A stretch of 64,000 bases of DNA from Acidobacteria bacterium OLB17 (GTDB lineage: Bacteria > Acidobacteriota > Blastocatellia > Pyrinomonadales > Pyrinomonadaceae). The translations under genes and the position numbers were made by a program. Each line of letters opens with the position of its first letter. Within the stretch, counting starts at the first letter, position 1. This document shows, one piece after another, positions 15,384-24,523 of the stretch. The stretch lies in NCBI GenBank assembly GCA_001567505.1, contig LLEU01000064.1, forward strand, positions 1 to 64,000. Reading direction: 5' to 3'. The notes beneath the pieces were generated by a model. The model had not been told where the DNA came from. It searched no databases and saw only the letters and a program-made list of their open reading frames with translations.

Positions 15384-17276
15384 ATGTCCAAGATCATAAA
15401 CACAGCAGCAATCAGAGAAGAGGAACCCACACTCGTGAACGTGCTCGCCGGGGCGACCGAAGGATCCGAGAACGGTTCTACTGAGTCACCCGTGCCGACG
15501 AACGGGGTCGAAACCAACACTTCCGGTGTTGTCGGCCAGACGGTCGGGGAGCAAATCCCCCTTATCAAGACCGACACCGCTTTGATGTCACTCCGGGCGT
15601 CCAATTTCGATACTCCGGCGGCCGTCGGGGAACCCGTCGACAACGCAATCCAAGCCGGAGCAAACAACATCAAGATCCGGCTGGTCGAGGGTCAACAAAA
15701 ACTCGGTAAAAAGGCAAAGCCGACCTTGGTGGTGGAGCAGATCGCGATCGCCGACGACGGCGCGGGCATGACGCCGGACGTCTTGGAAAGATCGCTCGTC
15801 CTCGGCTACTCCAGCCGCTACGACAGTCGAAAGGGCATGGGTAGGTTCGGCGTCGGATCGACCTTGGCGGGGATCAGCCAGGCGAAGCGGCTTGAATTGT
15901 ACACTCGGACCACAGCGGACGGCCCGTACCTCTATTCATACATCGACCTGGAAGAGATAGAATCCGGCAAGCAGCAGCACATGCCCAGACCGGCAGCGAA
16001 GCCGATCCCTAAGGAGTTCGCCGAAATGATGGGTGGCGGCAGCGGCACGCTCGTGGTCTGGTCGAAGTGCGACCGGCTTGTCCAGGGCGAAGACGGCACG
16101 GTACACGATTTTTCCTCCGTCCGCGATCAACTGCGCACCTGGATCTCCCGCACCTATCGGTACTTCATCGATGGGGGGTTGCGGATCGAACTTGACGACC
16201 AGGTGTTGGAGCCGCACGATCCTCTTTTCCTGATGGATGTCCCGCGTTTCCCGGACGACAAGAAGGCCGAGGTCCTGCTCGAAGAGACGATTCCTTGGCC
16301 GGTCCCCTCGGACCCTTCCCGCACGTCCGACATCCACGTGCGTCTCACACTCCTGCCGCAGGAGTGGCGGCTTAAGCGTGGGTGGGGCAACCAAACTCAC
16401 GCGCATACGCGAGAGCGTCGGATTCACGAGAATGAAGGATTTTCGATCCTCAGATCGAAGAGGGAAATCTTTTATGACATATCCGCCAAGTTTTATCCAT
16501 CTGCCGTTCAGGAGATCGATCGCTGGCATGGGATCGAGATCACGTTCGAGCCGGAACTTGACGAGTGTTTCCGCGTGCGAAACGTCAAGAAAGGAGCCGA
16601 GCCAGTTGACAATCTCCGGACCAAGTTGAAAACCGTTCTTGGCCCCGCGATCAAGGTCGCTAGGAAGCGAATCCAGGATACGTACAAGGAGGCCGAGAAT
16701 AAGGAGAAAGCGACGCAAGGTGTTCACGAGGAGGCGGAGAATATCGGTGCCAGCGTGGACACTACTTCCCCGAAGGCTCGCTCAGGGCAAAACCGTACCG
16801 AAGAGGAACGCGAGGAGAAATTGACGGAGGCTGCGGAGGCGGCCGCAGAGGCGACAACGGAAGACGGCTCACCAACGGGCGGGGATGTTGATGCGATCAA
16901 GGACCGTCTCAAGACGATGCCGATCTCGATCGTCGATTCTCAGTGGCACGGAAAAGAGTTCATCGACATCGACCACCTCGGCAGCAACGTGATCGTCCGG
17001 CTGAACAACAAACACCCGTTCTTCACGGACATTTACGGACCCGTTCTCAAGGCATCCGGGGCCTTCGCCCGCGAAGGCGAAGCCGAAAAACCGCTGACCG
17101 AGGACGAATTGCTCGAAATCGTGAGGTCGGTCCACACCGGCCTGGATCTGCTGATCATGGCCTACGCGAAAGCGGAAAGCATGGAAGAGGACGCGGAGGA
17201 GAAGTATTCCGAACTTCGGACCTATTGGGGATTGTTTTTGTCCAAGTACGTCGAGCAACGGCGGAGCCGAGCTTAA
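15384..17276 (+). CDS. GHKL (Hsp90-like) ATPase
   Basis: This 630-residue protein has the Bergerat ATP fold in its first third: N-box with Glu83 and Asp86-Asn87 (VGEPVDNAIQAGA), G1 box DDGAGM at 124-129, and G2 box GRFGVGS at 153-159. A middle beta-rich domain follows, then an acidic, Glu/Ala-rich linker (about 440-500) and a C-terminal helical domain (from about 515). There is no histidine-kinase phosphoacceptor and no topoisomerase or MutL signature. Proteins like this occur in several antiviral loci as ATP-driven sensors or chaperones. AGGAGAG is well placed before the ATG. The lack of a nuclease domain means it should act with partners in the neighbourhood. Confidence 0.8.
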   Translation: MSKIINTAAIREEEPTLVNVLAGATEGSENGSTESPVPTNGVETNTSGVVGQTVGEQIPLIKTDTALMSLRASNFDTPAAVGEPVDNAIQAGANNIKIRLVEGQQKLGKKAKPTLVVEQIAIADDGAGMTPDVLERSLVLGYSSRYDSRKGMGRFGVGSTLAGISQAKRLELYTRTTADGPYLYSYIDLEEIESGKQQHMPRPAAKPIPKEFAEMMGGGSGTLVVWSKCDRLVQGEDGTVHDFSSVRDQLRTWISRTYRYFIDGGLRIELDDQVLEPHDPLFLMDVPRFPDDKKAEVLLEETIPWPVPSDPSRTSDIHVRLTLLPQEWRLKRGWGNQTHAHTRERRIHENEGFSILRSKREIFYDISAKFYPSAVQEIDRWHGIEITFEPELDECFRVRNVKKGAEPVDNLRTKLKTVLGPAIKVARKRIQDTYKEAENKEKATQGVHEEAENIGASVDTTSPKARSGQNRTEEEREEKLTEAAEAAAEATTEDGSPTGGDVDAIKDRLKTMPISIVDSQWHGKEFIDIDHLGSNVIVRLNNKHPFFTDIYGPVLKASGAFAREGEAEKPLTEDELLEIVRSVHTGLDLLIMAYAKAESMEEDAEEKYSELRTYWGLFLSKYVEQRRSRA

Positions 17277-17439
17277 CGATCCGTCGGGCGCGCGGGCACA
17301 GAGGTTCGTGATTTGGCTGGCCGTGCCATTTCAAGGAGCGCTGGAAACGGCAAAGATCGAACGGCAGTGCGGGGGGGCAGAGCTGGACACTACGATCCCC
17401 CGCGAAACTCAAACATTCAATCTCGGAGGTAAATCCAAA

Positions 17440-17598
17440 ATGAAGAAGAGTCCATGGCATTCTATCAAACAACCGGTGCACCACGATAATTCCGAGTGCA
17501 ACACCGGCAACAACATCGAAACTGAGAGTCTTCGGCAGGGTACGGGCGGGAAGCCGCTGTGCCAGGAGTGTTCTCGCCTCGCCAAAGAAAGGCGGTAG
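17440..17598 (+). CDS. Short Cys-containing conserved protein
   Basis: This 52-residue protein follows a strong GGAGGT ribosome-binding site. It contains HHDNSECNTGNNIE and GTGGKPLCQECSRLAKE. The HxxxxxC...CxxC spacing suggests a single zinc-binding knuckle. I have seen similar short proteins (HxNxxCxxGNNIE...GTGGxPLCxxC) annotated as hypothetical in many bacteria. It lies 163 bases after the GHKL ATPase on the same strand and may be the last gene of that operon. Function is unknown. Confidence 0.7.
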   Translation: MKKSPWHSIKQPVHHDNSECNTGNNIETESLRQGTGGKPLCQECSRLAKERR

Positions 17599-17622
17599 CT
17601 TTTCCTTGGTCAACCGACTTCA

Positions 17623-17648
17623 AGAGCCGATGGGGAACCGCCGGCTCT
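17623..17648. terminator. Possible hairpin after the GHKL operon
   Basis: AGAGCCG (17623-17629) and CGGCTCT (17642-17648) form a 7-bp stem around a 12-base loop, 25 bases past the last stop codon. There is no T-tract, so at best it is a weak or factor-dependent terminator. Confidence 0.3.
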
Positions 17649-17832
17649 CCCAACGTTCGCACTCCGCGTCAGCATTTGATGCACCATTGCTGAATCAGTT
17701 CATCGAACCGTGCGAAGAGGTCTCCTTTGGCCTAGGCCCGGGGCTCCAAGCGTAGGGAAATAAGGTGCAATAATTCTCATTGTTTCTATCGCAAATCGGA
17801 GCAATGAAGAGTGAATGGAGAGAAAAGCTAAT

Positions 17833-20412
17833 CTAGCGAAAGTCACCATTTAACGTGAAATCTGCCCAATAATAGGGTTCGTGCATGTTGTTCGACTTGT
17901 TCTTGATCATTTCCAGAGAGGCTTTTTGTAGAGCCTCCGCGGATGGAAAGCCGTGTTTGAGGTGTTTATAAAATGCTTTGCTGAAGACGCTGGTCAGTTT
18001 GTCATTCGCTTCCCACTGAGCGGAAACTACCGTCGTTGCTCCGGCTCCCATCATTCCCCAGGCGAGGCTCACGAGACCCTCGCCGCTCAACACATTGTTG
18101 GTATCGCATGAGGCCAGGAAAACAAGGCTTCCTTTCTTAAGTCTTGCGTTCAAAATATCTTCGACCGTCAAACGGCCGTCATTTACTCCAACTCTCCTGA
18201 ATCCTAAGAACGAATCCAGGGGGTCGTCGTTATCGACTTGCGCGTGCATTGAAAAATGCAAAATATCAGCCTTATCCGATCGTTCGCGAAAATCCGATAT
18301 GGTCGCGTTAAGAATCGGTCGCGAACTGAACATCCCGGCGACGGTGGTCGCTTCGGCATTTACATACTGCAGGAATTGGTTGTTGTAGGATGGATTTGCG
18401 AACGCTTGAAGCGTACTGCGAACGGGTTTTAGCGCCTTTAACTGTTCGAGAAGAATTGAGACAGACGGGGCATAGCTGACGACCTTATCCTCGATCAAGT
18501 ACTTTGTGCCGTCGGGGCTTAATGCCTGAAATGGGATTTTCCATAGATGTTTGTCGGGAACTATAACGATATGTTTTGCTGACAACGACAACGGTTTCAG
18601 TAGCTTGTCGAAAAGCTCCTTACCGTCGCGTTTGAAGAAAACAAAGTTCTTGATCTTTTGATGCGTTGCCTTTGCCTCAGACTCAATGTCTTGCTCGGAA
18701 ACTGGCAGATGAATCATCCTGACTGGCTTTCCACCTTCCCACACAAAGGCCAGTAATTGCTTATCCAGTGTAAAGAAGTATGAGACGATCGCTGAGTCCG
18801 ACAAATCGGGTAGGTTCTCCAATCCCGTTAGATTCGGTATGACCAAATTAAGTTCGGGAGCTGCCGTTGTTATAGATTTCTCACTTTGTTCAATTTCGGC
18901 GGCAATCTTAGGATCATCGAAATACCTTAACGAGAGCTGCTCAAACTTTTGTCTCATCGTCGGCAGAATCGTAGTATCTGTGTTGAACGCAGCGTTATTG
19001 ATCTTGTCCTTGAGAAGTCGAGCCTTCAAGAAATCCGCTAGTTGAAACGCCTCCAGAGAGGTACCGCCCGTTTCGGACTTGATTTGAACCAAGAGACGGT
19101 AAGCGTCGTGAAAGGTATTAACTAGTCCCAGTGAAAGACTTGTATTCTGCGACCGCCTGATTTCCTCAATGTAACCCAGAGACTTTTCTAAATGTCCGAT
19201 TGAGGATTGCGGCTGACCGAGTTGCAGATGCGCCTTCGCAAAAGTTAGGTAGATTCTGGGGAGTCCATCCCGGAAGTTGTTTTTCGTGGTGAGATCCAAA
19301 AGTGCCTGATTCAGCTCGATCACTCGCTTCCAGTCGCGATTTCTCTCAGCTACGATGATCTTCCAGTAAGGCAATACAAACTCTGATTCGCTCTCCAGCT
19401 TATCGAGATCGGCAAACAAGCGTTCTGACTGATCGTGCTGACCATCAAAGGCGCTAACAATTGCGTTACCGAGGAGGGTTTCGAACGAAAAGGCCTTCTT
19501 GACGTCAAGCTCTTCAAGCTGACGCAGGTAGTTTCTGGCTTTTGGTATATCGCCGTCGTCCAACGCGTGAAGGAGCAGTGAAGTCAAAAAAGTACAGGCG
19601 TGATAAGCAGAGTTTTCGCTGACGGCAAGCCTTTCTCCTTTTTCAAGCGTAAGGTTGGCCCTCTTTGTTTGTCCGCTCGCGCTCAGAATCGTGGCCAGTT
19701 CGAACAGTGCCTGACGATGTTTGTACCGAAACTGCGTACGACCGGAGATAGAAACCCACTTCTCAGCATATTTAAGGGCAATCTGATAGTTCAGTCTTGA
19801 CGACCATGCCAGGGTTAGAAACCGGTAGGTGTCGACAGTGGTCGCATTTGTAATCGCGGGATCGAACAATTCTTCGGCTTTTTCCAGCCAAACGATTGCG
19901 GAAATATCATATCCCGAGGCAAACATTACGCGCCCGATATTCAGAAAATGTTCGGCGCGAATCTGCCGATTTTCGGGAGCCTTCAACAGAGCCTTTTTTG
20001 AGAATTCTACGGATTCCGGAAACCTACGTTGGGATCGCATTAGCCAGGCGAATCTAAGATATACTTGTGCTTCTTCGATTGGATTTGACGCTAATTTAAG
20101 CGTCTCTTTGAGGGTTAAATCAGCTTTACCGTAGTTCTCTGAAGAGATTTGCGAACTCGCGATGATGTCGAGTCCCCTGAAGGTGCCTTGTATATTTTTG
20201 GTTATTCGTGCCTTTTCGATTCCAGTTTCGGCAAATTCAATGGCGGTTGCATAGTTCCCATTATCAAACTCAGCTTGGGCCCGGCTGAATTCGTTCGATT
20301 CCTTTTCCACCTGCCCGAGAACAGGAGACAAAAATGCAAAACAGAGCGTTAACACCAAGGTGATACTCGGCGTTAAGCTCTGTCTTGCTACCTTGGCTTG
20401 CAAATTCAGCAT
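17833..20412 (-). CDS. TPR-CHAT protease, secreted
   Basis: This 859-residue protein has a signal peptide (TLVLTLCFAFLSPVLGQ), a long TPR-type helical-repeat region (about 45-430) and a C-terminal CHAT caspase-like peptidase (about 560-859). The catalytic dyad is visible: His723 in HFSMHA and Cys769 in LASCDTNN. The final EPYYWADFTLNGD strand is typical of the family. I chose ATG 20412 because it overlaps the stop of the preceding small gene as TAATG, a coupling signature; ATG 20430 is the alternative. It ends the five-gene ECF sigma operon. CHAT proteases with TPRs act in bacterial cell-death and defence pathways (for example the Craspase TPR-CHAT, known biology), but this one appears to be exported, so a periplasmic signalling or processing role is more likely. 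Confidence 0.85.
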   Translation of the reverse strand: MLNLQAKVARQSLTPSITLVLTLCFAFLSPVLGQVEKESNEFSRAQAEFDNGNYATAIEFAETGIEKARITKNIQGTFRGLDIIASSQISSENYGKADLTLKETLKLASNPIEEAQVYLRFAWLMRSQRRFPESVEFSKKALLKAPENRQIRAEHFLNIGRVMFASGYDISAIVWLEKAEELFDPAITNATTVDTYRFLTLAWSSRLNYQIALKYAEKWVSISGRTQFRYKHRQALFELATILSASGQTKRANLTLEKGERLAVSENSAYHACTFLTSLLLHALDDGDIPKARNYLRQLEELDVKKAFSFETLLGNAIVSAFDGQHDQSERLFADLDKLESESEFVLPYWKIIVAERNRDWKRVIELNQALLDLTTKNNFRDGLPRIYLTFAKAHLQLGQPQSSIGHLEKSLGYIEEIRRSQNTSLSLGLVNTFHDAYRLLVQIKSETGGTSLEAFQLADFLKARLLKDKINNAAFNTDTTILPTMRQKFEQLSLRYFDDPKIAAEIEQSEKSITTAAPELNLVIPNLTGLENLPDLSDSAIVSYFFTLDKQLLAFVWEGGKPVRMIHLPVSEQDIESEAKATHQKIKNFVFFKRDGKELFDKLLKPLSLSAKHIVIVPDKHLWKIPFQALSPDGTKYLIEDKVVSYAPSVSILLEQLKALKPVRSTLQAFANPSYNNQFLQYVNAEATTVAGMFSSRPILNATISDFRERSDKADILHFSMHAQVDNDDPLDSFLGFRRVGVNDGRLTVEDILNARLKKGSLVFLASCDTNNVLSGEGLVSLAWGMMGAGATTVVSAQWEANDKLTSVFSKAFYKHLKHGFPSAEALQKASLEMIKNKSNNMHEPYYWADFTLNGDFR

Positions 20413-20639
20413 TAGCTCGTCGGTCTGCAATTACCGCTTCCGCCATCCTCTCGTGGTCGGCAGGTCTGGCATTGTCGTGTTTCGCAACTATCGTCAGCTG
20501 CGACCAGTGAGATAACGGCATTGATGATGTTATTGAAGAAGCTTGATATTCCACTTCCTGCGGTGTCGCCGGCAAACACATTTCCAACCAATATGGTTGA
20601 CAATAACCCGATGCAAAGAAACGATTTCATTTTCTTCAT
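20412..20639 (-). CDS. Tiny secreted Cys-rich peptide
   Basis: This 75-residue precursor has a clear signal peptide (MKKMKSFLCIGLLSTILVGN, cleavage likely after NVFA). The mature part is about 50 residues: an amphipathic GSGISSFFNNIINAVISLVA helix and a C-terminal Cys-rich tail (DDSCETRQCQTCRPRE, then GNCRPTS; four cysteines). It is embedded between an S9 peptidase (4-base ATGA overlap upstream) and a CHAT protease (TAATG overlap downstream). A peptide made between two exported peptidases is a natural candidate for their substrate, signal or toxin. I recognise no family. The gene is well supported by overlaps on both sides. Confidence 0.7.
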   Translation of the reverse strand: MKKMKSFLCIGLLSTILVGNVFAGDTAGSGISSFFNNIINAVISLVAADDSCETRQCQTCRPREDGGSGNCRPTS

Positions 20640-22600
20640 TTGATTTCTCCTTGATTGTTTTTGTTTATCTGTTGCTTCAGAAATGTATAAATCGCTGCCG
20701 CAACATATTTGCTACCAAAGCCGTGACCGTCCTTGGTTGCGTATATGTACCAAACCTCAGAACCCCGTTTTTGTAACTGGTTCTTCAAATCGGTAACATC
20801 TTTTTCCGGATTCCTTGAGTCAAGTTTGCCCCGTGTAAGTAGCAATGGAATGTTGTTCCAACGTTCAACGTTATTAAGTGGAGAAAGTTGATCCAACCGC
20901 TTCATTAGGGCTTCGTCTTTCGGATCTCCGTATTCATTCTTGGCAAACTCATCAATCCAACTTTGGGACAAGAAACCTCGGATTGAAACAAGAGGATATT
21001 CAGCGATCACCGCTTTTATCCTTTGCGGGTCTTGTAAGGCTGTTGAAAGCGCTATATAACCTCCGTAGCTCTCCCCTCGAATGAATATTCGGTTTGAATC
21101 CAAATCGGGTTGATTGCCAATCCAGTCAAGTAACGATTGAACATCCTTGACCGCGTCCCCGCGCTTTTCTTTGTTGTCGGCATCCATAAACTCATCGCCG
21201 AAGCCGGACGAGCCTCGAATATTGGTGTGGATAGTTGCCAACCCGAGATTCGACGCCAATCGAATATCGAAGGAATTAAAGACCGGTTTATCGAGGATCT
21301 GAGGGCCGCCGTGGACAAAGATCAAAACGGGCGACTTCTTTACAACCAATTTCGGCCTGACAATATACCCGGTGATTTCGCGCCCGTCGAACGATTTCCA
21401 TCTAATGATCTCTGGTGCTCGGACTTTTCCCTCGAGCTGGACGGGCAACAATTCTTTTGTCCAATCCGTGAGTCTTTTTGAGTCGAAGTTGAACGACTGT
21501 ATCGACGCAGGTTTCCCATTGTTCTCAAGTGTATAAGCGACTTCGTCGTCTGAAAGCCACCTGGTGTTCCAGATCACATACGAGCCCGAGACAAACCGAG
21601 GGATTTCTCCAACAATGCTGCCTCGCTTGACTCGGAAGATACGCAGATTGTCGATGCCGTTTACCGAGTCCTGGACTAGAAGATATTTCCCCGAAGGAGA
21701 AAATTTGACGTCATCCACATTCACTAGATCTGCCGGGAGATTTAACTTTTTTAGATTTCCAGATCCGACACTCGACGAGAATATGCACTGTTTCCTTTCA
21801 CAACGATCGCTGCCTTCGGCCGTCCAAAATACTCTGTCATCGACCAAAAAACCCTTGCGGGCGTTCGCTTTTTCTTCTACCGGTAAAAGTTTGTTCGATT
21901 GAGTGTGATAGATGTAAAGGAGCTGACTGCTGGAGGCTTTCCAATGTTTAAGCAGAATCGTGTCATTGTAGCTATCGACTACATTCCAAATTCCCTTAAG
22001 GTCGATCGGATAACACTTTTCAGCAGCCAAGTCATTTCGACATATTTTGCTGGTCTTGGTATCGTAATCGACCTTTGCGTAGACCAGTGAATCTCCGGAT
22101 CGATTCCAAACGAAAGACTCGACTGATTCGTCCTTCCCGGTTAGGGTGGTCAGCTTCTTGGTTGCTCTTTCTCTTAAATCGTAAACAAAGAGCTGGTAGT
22201 TGTCTTCATCTTCGTGATCGGATGTGTACGCGAAGGAGCCGCCATTAGGGTTGGTCTTGAGTGTATTCGGAATCACCTTGTCGATCAGTTTCTCCGGCTT
22301 GGATAACGGCGAGCTCAACAAGTAAACGCTGTTGGTTTCATCTGTGACAAAAAGCCTTCGATTCTTCCGGTCAGCATCCCAAATCAAATTGCTCCTAATG
22401 GACGCCGGGTCGTAAAACATATTCTCGACTTCGGATTTCTTAATCTGCGGGATTCCCTCGACCTGGTACGTATCCGGTACCGGATAAAGGTCGTCCTGTG
22501 CCGGCACAGGCAAAGAAACGAGAAATGTCAGTGCCGCGAGAAGCACAATTTTGACGGTGCTCTTTCCTAGGTCCACTCTCATGATTTTCATCTTCAACAT
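20636..22600 (-). CDS. S9 family (prolyl oligopeptidase-like) serine peptidase, secreted
   Basis: This 654-residue protein has an N-terminal signal peptide (VKIVLLAALTFLVSLPVPAQ), a seven-bladed beta-propeller region (about 60-390) and a C-terminal alpha/beta hydrolase. The triad is Ser511 in GESYGG, Asp594 in GKLDSRN and His626 in DGHGF. HGGPQ marks the oxyanion region. Such enzymes release or trim short peptides after proline or similar residues in the periplasm. It lies 18 bases after the anti-sigma gene and overlaps the small secreted peptide gene by 4 bases. That places it in an ECF-regulated operon with the TPR-CHAT protease, and the small peptide is its most obvious potential substrate. 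Confidence 0.85.
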   Translation of the reverse strand: MLKMKIMRVDLGKSTVKIVLLAALTFLVSLPVPAQDDLYPVPDTYQVEGIPQIKKSEVENMFYDPASIRSNLIWDADRKNRRLFVTDETNSVYLLSSPLSKPEKLIDKVIPNTLKTNPNGGSFAYTSDHEDEDNYQLFVYDLRERATKKLTTLTGKDESVESFVWNRSGDSLVYAKVDYDTKTSKICRNDLAAEKCYPIDLKGIWNVVDSYNDTILLKHWKASSSQLLYIYHTQSNKLLPVEEKANARKGFLVDDRVFWTAEGSDRCERKQCIFSSSVGSGNLKKLNLPADLVNVDDVKFSPSGKYLLVQDSVNGIDNLRIFRVKRGSIVGEIPRFVSGSYVIWNTRWLSDDEVAYTLENNGKPASIQSFNFDSKRLTDWTKELLPVQLEGKVRAPEIIRWKSFDGREITGYIVRPKLVVKKSPVLIFVHGGPQILDKPVFNSFDIRLASNLGLATIHTNIRGSSGFGDEFMDADNKEKRGDAVKDVQSLLDWIGNQPDLDSNRIFIRGESYGGYIALSTALQDPQRIKAVIAEYPLVSIRGFLSQSWIDEFAKNEYGDPKDEALMKRLDQLSPLNNVERWNNIPLLLTRGKLDSRNPEKDVTDLKNQLQKRGSEVWYIYATKDGHGFGSKYVAAAIYTFLKQQINKNNQGEIK

Positions 22601-22618
22601 CCGCCTCCGTTATCTCCA

Positions 22619-23563
22619 CTAATTCGCTAGGCAACGCGTATTCGTTCGGGCCTTGCCGCGGTACGTGTTGAAAGACGACTGGAAATCTTTGGCGGTGAAT
22701 TTCTGTGCGTCCGCGTACAGTTTCTCCCCATTCTCAAGGGTTATCACGATCTTCCATTTATAGGCCTTCGACGGATCCAGCGGCTTCTTTAGAATGTACG
22801 ATGTGTCCTGGTCGGTTTCGAACTCGTCGATCAGAATCTCATTGTCATCCGAAACATAGAGGTGATATTTCGCGGCGTTCCGGACGCGCTTCCACCTAAG
22901 TATTAAGTCGCTTTTCTGCGATCCGAGTTCCACTTCGATCGTTCTTCCTACAGCGCATGGCGTAGTCGATCCTCTCGTAGGCGAGATGTTTCTCCCGATC
23001 CCGCTGCTCTTTCGACTGTCCGTCCCGGTCGGCCTTGAGTTCGTCTTACGGGCCTCAACCCCCTCGCGATCCGTCGAGACTGAATTAACTTCCTTAGTCC
23101 CAGAATCGTTGCCAGAACTGGCAGGAAACCGGTTATTCGTTTCGTCAGTTTGGTCGCTGTTCGGCGCCTTAATCGGATTTTCGAGTTCGAATGTACGCGC
23201 TACCTCGTTTTCTGCGTTTCCTCCGTTTGAACCGCTCATGATCAATAAACCTGCCAAACTAAACGCAACCAACAGCATGCCGCCCGCCCAAGCCAGGCGA
23301 TTCCGCGTACGGAAGAGCCCGACGAACCATTGAGAGTATGTACTATCCGAAGATGGCGAATTGTCCCTCTTCTCTGTTCCGCCGATCTGCCGTTCGGTTG
23401 CTATTGCGGTCCACACCTGGACGGGATTCGGTAACGGTAGGAGGCTTCGACACTCCACACATCGGATCAGATGCCCGCCAATGCTGCGCGACTCGCTTGC
23501 GGCGAGAGATCCGGCGCTGAACGCCGCGATCTGATTCCTTGTTAAGTGCTCCGATGGATTCAT
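22619..23563 (-). CDS. Membrane anti-sigma-like protein
   Basis: This 314-residue protein has an N-terminal zinc-finger-like anti-sigma module: H-x9-A-x3-G motif region LTRNQIAAFSAGSLAASESR, then GGHLIRCVECRSLL with His-x3-Cys-x2-Cys. One membrane helix follows (about 100-118, AGGMLLVAFSLAGLLIMSG), then a low-complexity Ser/Thr/Asn/Lys linker and a periplasmic beta-sandwich-like domain (WKRVRNAAKYHLYVSDDNEI, then KAYKWKIVITL). It overlaps the ECF sigma gene by 4 bases. It most likely holds the sigma factor at the membrane and releases it on a periplasmic signal. The extracytoplasmic domain could sense peptidase activity or peptide. No regulated-proteolysis site can be assigned. Confidence 0.75.
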   Translation of the reverse strand: MNPSEHLTRNQIAAFSAGSLAASESRSIGGHLIRCVECRSLLPLPNPVQVWTAIATERQIGGTEKRDNSPSSDSTYSQWFVGLFRTRNRLAWAGGMLLVAFSLAGLLIMSGSNGGNAENEVARTFELENPIKAPNSDQTDETNNRFPASSGNDSGTKEVNSVSTDREGVEARKTNSRPTGTDSRKSSGIGRNISPTRGSTTPCAVGRTIEVELGSQKSDLILRWKRVRNAAKYHLYVSDDNEILIDEFETDQDTSYILKKPLDPSKAYKWKIVITLENGEKLYADAQKFTAKDFQSSFNTYRGKARTNTRCLAN

Positions 23564-24270
23564 TTTCGTATCGATCCCTCGAGTTTCACCCGTGCCTCGT
23601 ACCTCGCCTTCTTGATCGATCCAGCTGTTCCTTCAGTTCTTTCGGCAATTTCTGCGTCGGTCATTGGCAACCGATTACAAATATCGTTCCAATCCTTTTC
23701 ACTTAAATCCAGAGTCTCCGCCAACTGCCGTTCCGTAATACCGGTTTGCAGAAAATAGACAATCAGTTCTTGTGAATGGAGCAGCAACGCTCGACGCTGC
23801 CGTAATGACAGTTTGCAAGTTGCTTGCCAAACTTGCTGAACGAGAGAAAAAACTTCAGCGTCGGTTTGGCCATCAACGGATGATTCTTCAGTTTCCGAAA
23901 CTTCGTCGAGGGGCAGGTGAAGATGTCTGCCGTTCTGGGATAGTTGGCGATTTACTTCGTTGTAGGCGGTGCGAGCCGCGAAGGAACGCCAGTCCTCACC
24001 GGACATTTGCGCACCCTTGTCCTGGTATTTTGTACGCCATCGCCAAAGCCGGAGGGCCACTTCCTGAACGAGATCCGATCCGTTATTAGAATCGAGCCGC
24101 GACCAGCGTCGGCCGACAATTCGTCGAACGATCGGCAGAACGGCGAGGAACGAACGCTCAGACGACTGCCCTGAGTCCGACGCCGGAGCATCCGGCTCGT
24201 CATCGGGCGCGCGCCTTGCGGCATCTGTTCTAAGAGAGATTCGATCATGCGTTCCAACTTCGAACCGCAC
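23560..24270 (-). CDS. ECF-type sigma factor
   Basis: This 236-residue sigma factor has region 2 at about 40-110 (NNGSDLVQEVALRLWRW, then DWRSFAARTAYNEVNRQLSQ) and region 4 toward the C-terminus (LSLRQRRALLL, then TEGTAGSIKKARYEARVKL). An insert between the regions is longer than usual and contains a second HTH-like segment (TERQLAETLDLSEKDWND). The first 30 residues are polar and disordered, so the true start may be internal. It heads the operon of anti-sigma, S9 peptidase, secreted peptide and CHAT protease, and likely autoregulates it. I could not define its -35/-10 with confidence in 24271-24523. Confidence 0.75.
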   Translation of the reverse strand: MRFEVGTHDRISLRTDAARRAPDDEPDAPASDSGQSSERSFLAVLPIVRRIVGRRWSRLDSNNGSDLVQEVALRLWRWRTKYQDKGAQMSGEDWRSFAARTAYNEVNRQLSQNGRHLHLPLDEVSETEESSVDGQTDAEVFSLVQQVWQATCKLSLRQRRALLLHSQELIVYFLQTGITERQLAETLDLSEKDWNDICNRLPMTDAEIAERTEGTAGSIKKARYEARVKLEGSIRK

Positions 24271-24523
24271 CTTCCGGGACGGGATTCATCGCGAAAGGAT
24301 TATTCGTTTTTCTGATTCCGACTCCGCTGCCGGTTGCAGACGGTTCTGCGTGTTCGTCAAAGAAAAGTTCTTCGACAAAGTAACCTCTTGTAGTGGGCGA
24401 GGTTTTTATAGCTAGAAGTGAAATTTACGGCTAGTGGTTTTCGTGACTTTTTACTACAGGAAAACGCGGCCCAGCTTGTTCTGCTTTATATAAATTTTGC
24501 ATTAGCAAAAGAAAATTAGTCAA

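Noticed and set aside
15936..16727. A 263-codon minus-strand open frame
   Set aside because: It lies antisense to the GHKL ATPase and has no recognisable motif.
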